Below are positions 21,101-28,161 of a DNA stretch of 28,161 nt, piece after piece. The position numbers were made by a program, and so were the translations under genes. The notes beneath the pieces were generated by a model that saw nothing but the letters and a program-made list of their open reading frames with translations, had not been told where the DNA came from and ran no database searches. The stretch lies in the NCBI GenBank assembly GCA_000226015.1, contig JH154645.1, positions 391,680 to 419,840 of the forward strand. The letters run 5' to 3'. Position 1 is the stretch's first letter, and every line of letters begins with the position of its first letter. The DNA is from Mnemiopsis leidyi (taxonomy: Eukaryota; Ctenophora; Tentaculata; Lobata; Bolinopsidae).

Positions 21101-23112
21101 AGGCTGTGTCCAGTGTCGGGCTCCAGTTGCTCTCAGACAAGCTCGAGACGAAGAAGGACGCCTTACCTGGTCCTTCTCTCTGAAGGACGGAGTAGTGAGG
21201 ATAACAGTTGGTGAGGAGGTTCTTTACGAGCAGGAACTTGTAGGAGAGTGCAAGGAGAAGTATAGTCGAGCTGTCAGGTTCGCTTTTGATGACATGAGTT
21301 GTGAGAACACTTTCTTGTATAGGAGAAGTGAAATGTTGGCTGGAGACAAGATAACACCAGACTGTTCTGGAAGATGTTCACAGTAATAATGGGAAAAGTT
21401 TAAATTTTAACATTTATTCTTAGAAATTAACGCTGTGCGTTTTCTGTATTTTAAATTCTCTATGTAAGTCGAACTTTTATAACTATTTGATATTTATCCT
21501 AGTAATTAAGATTTAAGATGTTATTTAAGATGTTTTGTTTTAAACTTTGATAGTTGGGGATTAATTTTAATAATTTTTGTCATATGGGTTGTAAAATTAT
21601 TCATCATTCAATTATCTTTTTACAATAAAATTATTCGTTTTATTTGTCTTTTACTATCATCGCAAGAATTCACAAAGTCTCTACCACATTAATCAGGGAT
21701 AGCAGCAAATAATGATGCATTATTGTTTAAAATCAAAATAAATAATTTACCATTAACAAACTGCACGCCTTGTCCGAATGATCAAAATGATGTGTTCTAC
21801 ATGTTTTAGGCACGTAATGATTATCTGTTAAGTAAATTGCTTTCGATAATGATAAGACTATATGATATAACACATTTTCAATGAAAAAAGTTTTGGTAGA
21901 AAAATGGAGATTCAAAAAGTCCTAAAAAATTGTAATGCTGTTGTTAAGAATGAGACTGTATGATCCAACACATTATGTAATCTAAATGAAAAGTATGAGT
22001 TTTGGCAGCGTTCAAAAGCTATACCCTTCCACAGGTGGTTCTAGGACAGGAGATCTCGAGACCTACTATCCTGGACCAAGTTCTAGCACAAGCCCTGCTC
22101 ATGTGCCAGAATGACCCCAACATACCCTCCATGCTGGGCAGCACCCTTTGTGCTGAGGACTTTTACGAAGGTGGGATGGTAATCGTGTTTTAGTTTAAAA
22201 CAGTTAGCCTGGTGTCACTTAGTTTACTTAGCCTGGCGTCATTAGGTTGGCCTTTCGTCGAGTAAAATCACATACTTACTCAAAATTTTGTTGAAAACGT
22301 TGGCACGCCTGCAAGTAACCTTCCATTGTCTGTATTTCTCGTGTCGTATCCTTAGACATTTGTACATCAGGGCAAGGCAGGCTGGACGGCGCGTTCTGTG
22401 ACTACACGGAAGAGGACAAAATCGAATATCTGAGGAGAGCTTACACGATGGGCTGCAGAAATATCGAGATGGAATCTTGTGCTTTTTCCTCTCTCTGCCA
22501 TCGTGCTGGTAAGTGGGGGAGATGGTTTGGTTTATTCGGGAGATTGTGTTGAAGACCTGCGAAAACTTCAATAGTAGGGGCTGCTGTCTTAGTTTAATAT
22601 GAATATTGTGAGATAATTTCCTTTGATAAATTATTCCTCTAAAACTTTGTATTTGGTCATCTTGGAAAAACTTCTGTTGAGGTTAGTGGACAAGAATAGC
22701 GTATAAACTGACCAAATTTAAATTATCATTTCAGGTGTAAGAGGAGCGGTAGTGTGCGTTACTCTGATAGATAGATTACAGTCCGATCTCATGTCGCCAG
22801 CGGATGTGGAAAGGTACTTCAAAAAACTTTTCTTTTTGGATTTTTGGAACTGTCCAGAAACTGTTTTTGCAGGGCGAAATGTTGCTGTTTCAGATGTTTG
22901 GGTACATGTACAGTGTACACCCCATCTAAATGTATACTTGCCTTTCTAAGTCGACTTGCTACTTACTCAGGTACGACGAACTTGTAAGACGACCTCACCA
23001 GCTAGTTATCAAGTTCATTAAGCGACAGCTCGGTCTGAAGATCAAGGAGAACAAGTCCCTGGCTCAGGCGACCTCTACTCCACCAACCGCTATTCAACCT
23101 GTGACCTCATAA
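18113..23112 (+). CDS. UPP1: Uridine phosphorylase (eight exons, 317 aa)
   Basis: This cytosolic enzyme cleaves uridine with phosphate to uracil and ribose-1-phosphate in pyrimidine salvage. Exons: 18113-18235, 18609-18758, 18955-19069, 19213-19283, 22035-22170, 22371-22508, 22735-22813, 22971-23112. Phases fit and the sum is 318 codons, close to the roughly 310 of human UPP1. Family motifs appear in order: RYGLWKVGPL with phosphate-site R78, HGVGAPSITILLHEL, R122 and GTSAGIG at 124-130, EPGTIVISE, DFYEGQGRLDG with uracil-binding Q200 and R202, and NIEMES with ribose-binding M232 and E233. It is therefore probably active. The C-terminal tail after LGLKIKENKS is Thr/Pro-rich and looks unstructured. 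Intron 4 is 2.75 kb and contains another gene; intron 1 carries a tandem array of copies of the exon 2 acceptor. UPP1 versus UPP2 orthology is not resolved. Confidence 0.95.
18361..18639 (+). repeat. 58-bp tandem array duplicating the exon 2 splice acceptor
   Basis: Copies begin at 18361, 18419, 18477, 18535 and 18593 (period 58) and look identical by eye. Each contains the acceptor CTACCCCCAG and the first 31 bases of uridine phosphorylase exon 2 (TTTATAGTGATGGGAGG onwards). Only the fifth copy continues into the rest of the exon; the others switch to GTATCCACCTT and restart. The array was made by duplicating the intron-exon boundary. Sequence before copy 1 (CAGTCGCCACCTT) resembles the joint, suggesting breakpoint microhomology at CAGT. 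Confidence 0.95.
19284..20141 (+). other. First part of uridine phosphorylase intron 4
   Basis: AT-rich intron sequence between exon 4 and the nested gene. It contains a CA microsatellite at 19618-19640. The region just upstream of the nested gene should hold its promoter. An acceptor-like GATTATGTTTTAG ends at 20137, four bases before that gene's ATG. No other coding sequence is supported. Confidence 0.5.
19618..19640. repeat. CA microsatellite
   Basis: About eleven uninterrupted CA dinucleotides in uridine phosphorylase intron 4, upstream of the nested gene. Confidence 0.9.
20142..21386 (+). CDS. Secreted two-domain protein nested in an intron (414 aa)
   Basis: I do not recognise the family. 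The single-exon frame starts with a signal peptide (MIAPIVFALLGTALSA, cleavage probably after A16). Domain A spans about 20-188. A Thr/Pro-rich linker with TTPAPEVP repeats, likely O-glycosylated, covers about 196-240. A cysteine cluster (CNCWTPECGYC) leads into domain B, about 255-395. A and B are diverged copies: C106, the WAWNF block (W126), VELTCDGEVQY, C165 and VDRIIF match C325, WSF (W343), VRITVGEEVLY, C370 and VRFAF. Alternating hydrophobic patterns suggest beta-sandwich domains, perhaps carbohydrate-binding, but that is only inference. The coding sequence is clearly richer in G+C than the neighbouring exons, with many C-ending codons, as expected for a highly expressed gene. It lies on the same strand as its host gene, in intron 4 of uridine phosphorylase, with its own poly(A) signal. 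Confidence 0.88.
   Translation: MIAPIVFALLGTALSAVLDPTLTEWRLLKTNEEQVLFPLRDYILEVKSFLPDVYDTNPPYGELFRTDKASTMMMLLHAGSWNNKVGRLVWNTIKYDRGYDVNIEECDARYQAYRSFPAGGKKEQIWAWNFNQDDVELTCDGEVQYTQNFDEGDDNPRKPGLPEKCRALGDAEVDRIIFRHMEGYYIRGVPRDSKKVTTPAPEVPTTPAPEVPTTKEEVLTTKAATEEPTTEAALMTSTPADDPDNVEFDEVYPTCNCWTPECGYCTNLECTVQQDLANSDRGITVTSTLTRKTLNNIVLYNEEGDQIGKFQMSLRGIWLTGCVQCRAPVALRQARDEEGRLTWSFSLKDGVVRITVGEEVLYEQELVGECKEKYSRAVRFAFDDMSCENTFLYRRSEMLAGDKITPDCSGRCSQ
21387..22034 (+). other. 3' UTR of the nested gene and end of host intron
   Basis: Starts with the AT-rich 3' UTR of the nested gene up to its AATAAA at 21624. The remaining host intron has no supported gene and ends at the acceptor ACCCTTCCACAG (AG 22033-22034) of uridine phosphorylase exon 5. 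Confidence 0.6.
21624..21629 (+). terminator. Polyadenylation signal of the nested gene
   Basis: AATAAA 238 bases after the stop codon of the nested secreted-protein gene, followed by a T-rich stretch. Premature use by the host transcript would truncate uridine phosphorylase after exon 4. Confidence 0.65.
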
Positions 23113-23116
23113 TCAT

Positions 23117-23163
23117 GTCACGTGACGTCTAAATGATGCCACGTGGCTCATGAATATGACGTC
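23117..23163. promoter_or_regulatory. Cluster of E-box and CRE-like palindromes
   Basis: Within 47 bases, starting five bases after the uridine phosphorylase stop codon, lie GTCACGTGAC (23117-23126), GCCACGTGGC (23138-23147) and two TGACGTC sites (23123-23129 and 23157-23163). The first is a perfect palindrome of the type bound by bHLH-zipper factors (USF, MITF/TFE, Myc); TGACGTC is a CREB/ATF-type core. They may form a regulatory module for a neighbouring gene, or a 3' element of this one. Confidence 0.45.
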
Positions 23164-23374
23164 GCACTTGACGCAAATGTATACAACTAAACAAGTATGG
23201 ACTGACGCAGCTAGTTGTTTAAACCTGTTTGGTTTAGCCGAGACAAGAGTATGCTCAAGGAACAACCTTAATGTTGCTTAGATCCGAAGATATGTTATGC
23301 CGATAAAACTGTGTTACTGAATTAGGAGCAATCTCGAGACGAAATTTAATTTTAATATAACCCGGATAAAAATA

Positions 23375-23380
23375 ATTAAA
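23375..23380 (+). terminator. Possible poly(A) signal of uridine phosphorylase
   Basis: ATTAAA, the commonest variant signal, 262 bases after the stop codon. No AATAAA was found closer, but AT-rich DNA makes chance matches likely. Confidence 0.3.
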
Positions 23381-25029
23381 AGTATGATATTGTGTATTGT
23401 GAACGGCAGGTCAACTAAGGGGTTGGGGATATTTAATTTTAACATCCCTTCTTTCTTTCTTAATTCGTTAAACAATCATATACTTTTTCTATTTGCTACG
23501 CTGTAAGGGACGTACTCTTAGTCGGTGTAGTGACGTTTGTAACTGTTGCAGTCAGTTTCTGTTAGCGATTTATCGACAGCTATTCTTTAGAATATCAGAC
23601 TGTGCAAAAATCCTGGCCTAGGTATGTTTAAATCAGAGCTGGTGCTGGGAAAAGAACCGAAGAAATCAGGGCTAATTAGATATTTATCATTTCCTTCGAA
23701 AGACCGAAATTAATCATTACAGCCGGTATTTTTTAATGTTATTTCCGATACTTCAGTTCGCTGTTTTGACCGTGAATTGTTATTTACTCTGGTTTATCGT
23801 GTATTTGTTTTAAATTCAAACAATTGCTTTCCTTTTATAACTCGATAAAGTTCAATACAATAGCTAAGACTCTTCAACTTTAAGAATAAGAGATATCTTA
23901 GGTTTTAACATTATAGTACTTACATAGTCAATCTCGGATACAATTTCATTCGTCTAACACTAGTCACTTCATCGAGTTAACATAAATAACGGTCCTGTAA
24001 AATCTCCAATTGGAATTGAATAATGATTACGAAGCAGAACTCCTAAAACTGTTAAACAACAAAAAGTAAAGCTGACACATTTCAATTGAGAAAAAATAGA
24101 TGCACGCCAGGTCCATCGTAATAATAGAGAAATCGGTTTTAACAGTCATGAAAAGATTCTAAACTCTAATAATCTACTTCTAGCGGATAAAGAGCGAGCT
24201 GTTAGGCGTTAGCAAGCTTCTATTTTCTTATCTCTAAAATATATTAAAAAGAATTTTCTCAGGTCCAGCTGAGATGATAATGAAATAAATAAATTTACTG
24301 CTGTTCTGTTAAACAATTCTCAATAGAAGCAAATATGGCATCAGTAAAACTTAATACAATTTTATCAAGTTAAGCTTTAGTAGCAATATCAATTCTAATT
24401 CTATATCGATCAAATATTTAAATCACAAATATGAAAAGCTTGATTATTTCGCAAATACACTGTCCAGCTTAGCAGCCATCAACTTTGTCTCTCATTTTGG
24501 AGTATCAGTAAAAACATTGCTCCAAAGAGCTCCGGTCATATTTGGATGGTTAGTGTAAAAACTCCGCTGTCTTCAAAGTCACTTCGGAAGTTGCATTGCC
24601 AGTTACTTGCTAAAACCTCCGTGACCAGGGAAAGAATACGCCCTGGAAGGATCTTTTGTGTTTCTGTATTGTATCGCCAATACAATCCCTATCAGCTGAA
24701 ATAGGCGAATGTTTAATCATTCTATGCAAGTTTTCTGTTTTTGTGTACTTGAATTTCTTTGTCTCAAAAACCTTATATTCAAGAAACAAAAGCTTTCGGC
24801 TTTCCTACAATTCACAAGCACGCCCCATTGCCAAGGCCACGCTACATCTCACGTGCTTTGTCGGCTGAATCGAGAATTCTGAAATTGCCTCGCGATTATT
24901 CCACTTAAGGGAAACGTCATGTCATTTTATTCTAAATGCTTGATGCGCGGCACCGTTTATACCTTATATGGTATAACTGATGTGGACTTATTTCTAGTAC
25001 GGTAAACGCTGTCAGGAAAATATTGCGAC

Positions 25030-25199
25030 ACGCAAAATGCGTTTGGCGTCCGCGTGTTACATCATACAATTTCTTGATAGATAACGTCATGGATCAACTC
25101 AATTGTATATCAACCTTAAAGCTGAGAGCTGTCCTAAGAAGCAATCATATAGACGTTAAATTTGCTAACAAAGGGCAACACCCGCACGGCATTTTGCGT
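25030..25199. repeat. Imperfect inverted repeat of about 170 bp
   Basis: ACGCAAAATGC at 25030-25040 is the exact reverse complement of GCATTTTGCGT at 25189-25199, and weaker inverted similarity continues inside (CGCGTGTTAC against CAACACCCGC). The stretch is locally GC-richer than its surroundings. It may be a small inverted-repeat element; no transposase is seen. Confidence 0.4.
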
Positions 25200-25498
25200 A
25201 ATGGCAGTAATATAATGTAGCTTCAATTCAACAATAGTATTAGGGAAATTTTCCCTAGGAAAACAAAATTGCTGCTGCTGCTTCACCTACATTAATCTAC
25301 ATTGCGAGAAAATGTGTTAAAACTCTAGATTGTGTTATTTTGCAGAAAACTGTTAGGTACTGGGCCAGGCTAAAATAAGTTGGACACATGGCGAAACAGA
25401 TGAGCTCGTTACGCTGCCCCATGAGTTGGGAACGTGACATAGCCTCCCCCGCCCTTAAGTTCAGTATCTACCAACAATAGCTGCCTAAAACACAGATT

Positions 25499-26232
25499 TC
25501 AATCAATAGTAGTCTGTACTACCTCGGTGAAAGAGAAGAAAAGTCCAACAGCTCCAGAGACTTTAGCAGCGTAGGAGAACTGTTCGGAGACTTTGTGAGA
25601 ACAGGGATGACACCCGGTGCTGGTGACGTTTTTGTCTGGTTCCGGTCCGATAGTCTCGTTCAGGTAGCATTGAGTCTCGTTTGTTTTGTACAGACTGAGG
25701 GGTAGGGAGATATTTGGAAATGAGTTATTGGTAACTCGCAAGGTTTCAGTTTCAGTATCTGTCAAGTCGATCTGAATATCAAAGAATTTGAAACAGTTAG
25801 GATGGACTGAAGCTAGAGATTCTTGTGACAAATATAGAAAAAGTTCACCAACTTTTTGCAGCATTCCAACTCAGAACAGTTTTGTGGAGGGATGATGGAG
25901 TCTGTAACGTTTTGGTCAAACCCACAGCAGTCAAAAGCTTTCTGTATCTCGGAGCGGCTGAAGTTTCTCGTGGTTAGGTACAGAACTGGAGCTAAGAAGA
26001 TACTGGCGACAAAATTTTTAAAAGAAGTAAAGTTCACAATTATTTTTGTTCGCAGATTTGAAAATCGCAGCAATTGAGATCTTGAGTGATTTTAAAGAGT
26101 TATTTACCTGTGATCTGTAGCGGAGACCCAGGATTTGTTGAGGATCTGGGCTTGTTGTTCATCGTTAATAGCAACGAGCGTGATGGACGAGGCAAACTGT
26201 ACAATACACAACAGACCTAAAACTACCATGTA
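25499..26232 (-). CDS. Tetraspanin, 3' part (TM3, large loop, TM4)
   Basis: Tetraspanins are four-pass membrane proteins that organise membrane microdomains. On the minus strand the exons read 26232-26108, 26002-25849 and 25771-25499. The first encodes TM3 (VVLGLLCIVQFASSITLV) and the start of the large loop (ILNKSW). The second carries the diagnostic CCG motif (FDCCGF). The third has the remaining loop cysteines (GCHPC) and TM4 (VSGAVGLFFSFTEVV) before TGA. Phases fit (0, 2, 0). The 77-base second intron has a CTAAC branch point and explains an apparent frame change. Nine N-glycosylation sequons crowd the loop. The C-terminus is short: an alternative 38-base splice (GAG|GTAGTA to TTTTAG) would give an end of AAIVGRY instead of VVQTTID. 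TM1 and TM2 are not visible and probably lie beyond the window. Confidence 0.85.
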
Positions 26233-26287
26233 CTGTTTTCAAGAGTTAAGGAACTTTAGCTTTGCAGTTTGGGATATGTACGTGTTA

Positions 26288-26327
26288 ACGTGTAATGTTT
26301 ATATCACACGTGTAATGTTTATATCAT
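26288..26327. repeat. 20-bp tandem duplication
   Basis: ACGTGTAATGTTTATATCAC at 26288-26307 is repeated at 26308-26327 with one change at the last base. Confidence 0.85.
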
Positions 26328-27240
26328 ACGTATATGTTCAACGTGAAATGCTGAATGTGTTAACATTGTATACATTGTATACTTTTATTGTTACTCTTGA
26401 CCCTAGCACGCCGCTACCTAATTATTTCATAACTAGCTGCTGTACACTTATATTTATTTAAGAATTATGAAGCTAAATTAAACTAGTTTTGCCTCTTTGG
26501 CCAGTTTACAAGTAGTACATCAGACATGGTGAATACACTTGCATTCAACTTGTACGAACTAATTAGTATTAAATGAGGAGATAATAACTGTAAACCCTCA
26601 GTAATCTTCAGCTACAGCAGTGTATAAAGCTGTGTACATTCAACTCTCTCTCGATACAGTAAGCAGTATATACAGGGTAGTTGGCTCCTGAGTTGTACAA
26701 CATTAGACAATATTGAGGTAGCTCCCTCTATTGTTACTTGGCATCCTGGAGTTTGTGTATAATTAGTGCTATTGTGTGTTGTGTGTACTGCCATGATTGT
26801 AAGTCGCGTATGTATAGAAGATGTGTAAAATAAGGACATATTCGCCAGTTTATGTGTGAACATAGTCATTGATAAAATGACTGAAACATTACGGTAGTCT
26901 CGCGTTTCACTTGCTACAAGATGTACGTGACAACTCTATTAGTCCTATTCATCATGAAACTGGTGTAGATGTGTGTATTGTGTGGCAAAGAAAAGGACCT
27001 TGTTACCTTGTTACATTGTTAGAGAAACAAGTCTGATGAGAACACACATATTAGGTAGTTTAACAGTTACTTGGTCATGTACTACGTAATATAGTTCCAG
27101 GTTGTTAAAGAAGGGTAAAGACTGAGTAGATGTGTATAAGTGTCTGTGACAATGCCAGTGTATCAGTGACTGTGACAGTGTCTGTGTCTGTGTATGTTTA
27201 GTGTGTATTCTCAAAGGAAAATAGTTACATGTGCTTTCAG

Positions 27241-27332
27241 GCGTATCGCTTCACTTTGGGCCGTCAGAAGGCTGTTGAAATATTGAAGGCAAACGCGGAT
27301 ATACTTCAATTATTTAATGGGACAATTAAAAA
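27241..27332 (+). CDS. Possible exon of an unidentified plus-strand gene
   Basis: Follows a good acceptor (ATGTGCTTTCAG) and stays open for AYRFTLGRQKAVEILKANAD and then an amphipathic stretch, ending at a candidate GTTAAT donor. The residue mix looks like a helix in a real protein, but there is no recognisable domain and no partner exon in the window. Without splicing the frame continues to a stop at 27411. It may be chance. Confidence 0.2.
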
Positions 27333-28054
27333 GTTAATGACGTCCGTGTCAGAAATCTTATTAGTAATATTGATCGTCTCTGCTAGGCGAGACTACATTG
27401 CTTCAATATGAAAAGTAAAACATTGAAAATTTCCACGCTGTTAAGATGTACATGAGCGCGAGTATAGTAAATATTTGACTATGTCTCACACACTTAAATG
27501 TACTTAATTAATCTCCAGCTAATCACAACCGCATGGAACTACAGACTACTCAGCTAAAGCTCTTACTGATTTTAGAGAAAGTAATTAGTCATGAAAATTG
27601 ACTTGTGTGATGATTAGTCATTCGAGCGAAATTACATTTTATATATTCTAATCTAGAGTGGTCGCCGACTCGCTCAAGCACTTACTTTAAACTTAGACCT
27701 GTTAATTTTCAAAACCCCACGTTAATGACGATGAAATATCAACTTTTCATATTGTATTAAGTCCTTGAGAGTTGAGACCCTTGGCTCCTGCCAAACAATT
27801 GGTAGCATAGTATTAATTTTCTAATTTTTGGAGTCGCTTCAGTGAAGAAAAAAAAACGAACATATCTTAAAGTGCTTTAGAAGGTGTGAAAATTTCCGTT
27901 TCATCAGCAGCCCTTTATTCCTCACGCTAGTGTCAAATCTAACAGGTCACAGTTAGTTGAATTTACATCGAAAATAAAGGACTCATATTTCAGTCACCGC
28001 ATTACAGCTGAGACAATAGAATGATACATTGTCCTGGGAATGGGGAGATAGGCA

Positions 28055-28056
28055 GT

Positions 28057-28145
<89 letters not shown>

Positions 28146-28161
28146 GTGTGTGTGTGTGTGT
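28055..28161. repeat. TG microsatellite at window edge
   Basis: About 50 TG dinucleotides with single-base interruptions near 28061 and 28144, running to the end of the window. It can form Z-DNA and is a likely spot for assembly error. Confidence 0.95.

Larger units (their letters stand above)
23164..25498. other. Intergenic region without a supported gene
   Basis: AT-rich sequence between the uridine phosphorylase 3' end and the tetraspanin 3' end, so the two genes converge here. ATTAAA at 23375-23380 is a possible poly(A) signal for uridine phosphorylase. TTTATT near 24925-24930 could be one for the minus-strand tetraspanin. Open frames at 24656-24868 and 25023-25220 have no recognisable domain or splice context. 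An 11-base inverted repeat is at 25030-25040 and 25189-25199. Confidence 0.5.
26233..28161. other. Tetraspanin upstream intron or flank with simple repeats
   Basis: I searched the minus strand for tetraspanin TM1/TM2 exons (GCCG-type motif) and found none, so the 5' end of that gene is probably further right. The sequence is AT-rich with tandem and TG-rich simple repeats. A possible plus-strand exon at 27241-27332 is listed separately. Confidence 0.45.

Noticed and set aside
24656-25220. Short open frames at 24656-24868 and 25023-25220
   Set aside because: No recognisable domain, no splice or start context; the second overlaps an inverted repeat.
25772-25848. Frameshift or pseudogene in the tetraspanin loop
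   Set aside because: The two frames are joined in phase by a 77-base GT-AG intron with a CTAAC branch point, so no disruption need be assumed.
1-28161. tRNA, rRNA, CRISPR or transposase genes
   Set aside because: Looked for tRNA T-loop motifs, spaced repeats and transposase-like frames on both strands and found none that hold up.

Overview
The window is animal (metazoan) nuclear DNA. It carries intron-rich, AT-rich genes that use the standard stop codons, with GT-AG introns from about 100 bases to several kilobases. It encodes animal orthologues such as Nup214, SLX4 with its full animal domain set, a UPP1-type uridine phosphorylase and a tetraspanin. The mix of compact spacing, short introns, intronic miniature repeats and a gene nested inside an intron suggests an invertebrate, possibly a non-bilaterian. 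A ctenophore is one candidate because nested intronic genes are reported there, but the lineage is inference only.

Layout. Positions 1-395 are upstream sequence with a degenerate dispersed repeat. Nup214 runs from 396 to 8252 on the plus strand in nine exons that join to an uninterrupted 1799-residue frame: beta-propeller, coiled coils, then a very long FG/GLFG tail with a 39-bp coding minisatellite. Its introns hold two miniature inverted-repeat elements. SLX4 starts about 220 bases after the Nup214 polyadenylation signal (8626 to 17270, same strand). Sixteen exons give 1387 residues with two UBZ4 fingers, BTB, SAP and the C-terminal SLX1-binding domain. A FLYWCH zinc-finger exon lies between the SAP and C-terminal exons; it has the right phase on both sides to be a cassette exon of SLX4.

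A uridine phosphorylase gene (18113 to 23112, eight exons, 317 residues) follows on the same strand. The 3' splice site and first bases of its exon 2 are tandemly copied so that five identical 58-bp-spaced acceptors lie in a row. Its fourth intron (19284-22034) contains a complete intronless gene, 20142-21386, for a secreted two-domain protein of unrecognised family. A cluster of E-box and CRE-like palindromes follows the uridine phosphorylase stop. The right end carries the 3' part of a tetraspanin on the minus strand (25499-26232) and a TG microsatellite to the window edge.

The genes have no obvious shared pathway: nuclear transport, DNA repair scaffold, pyrimidine salvage, a secreted protein and a membrane organiser. 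The plus-strand genes each have an acceptor-like AG 4-20 bases upstream of the start codon, which could reflect 5'-UTR introns or spliced-leader trans-splicing.
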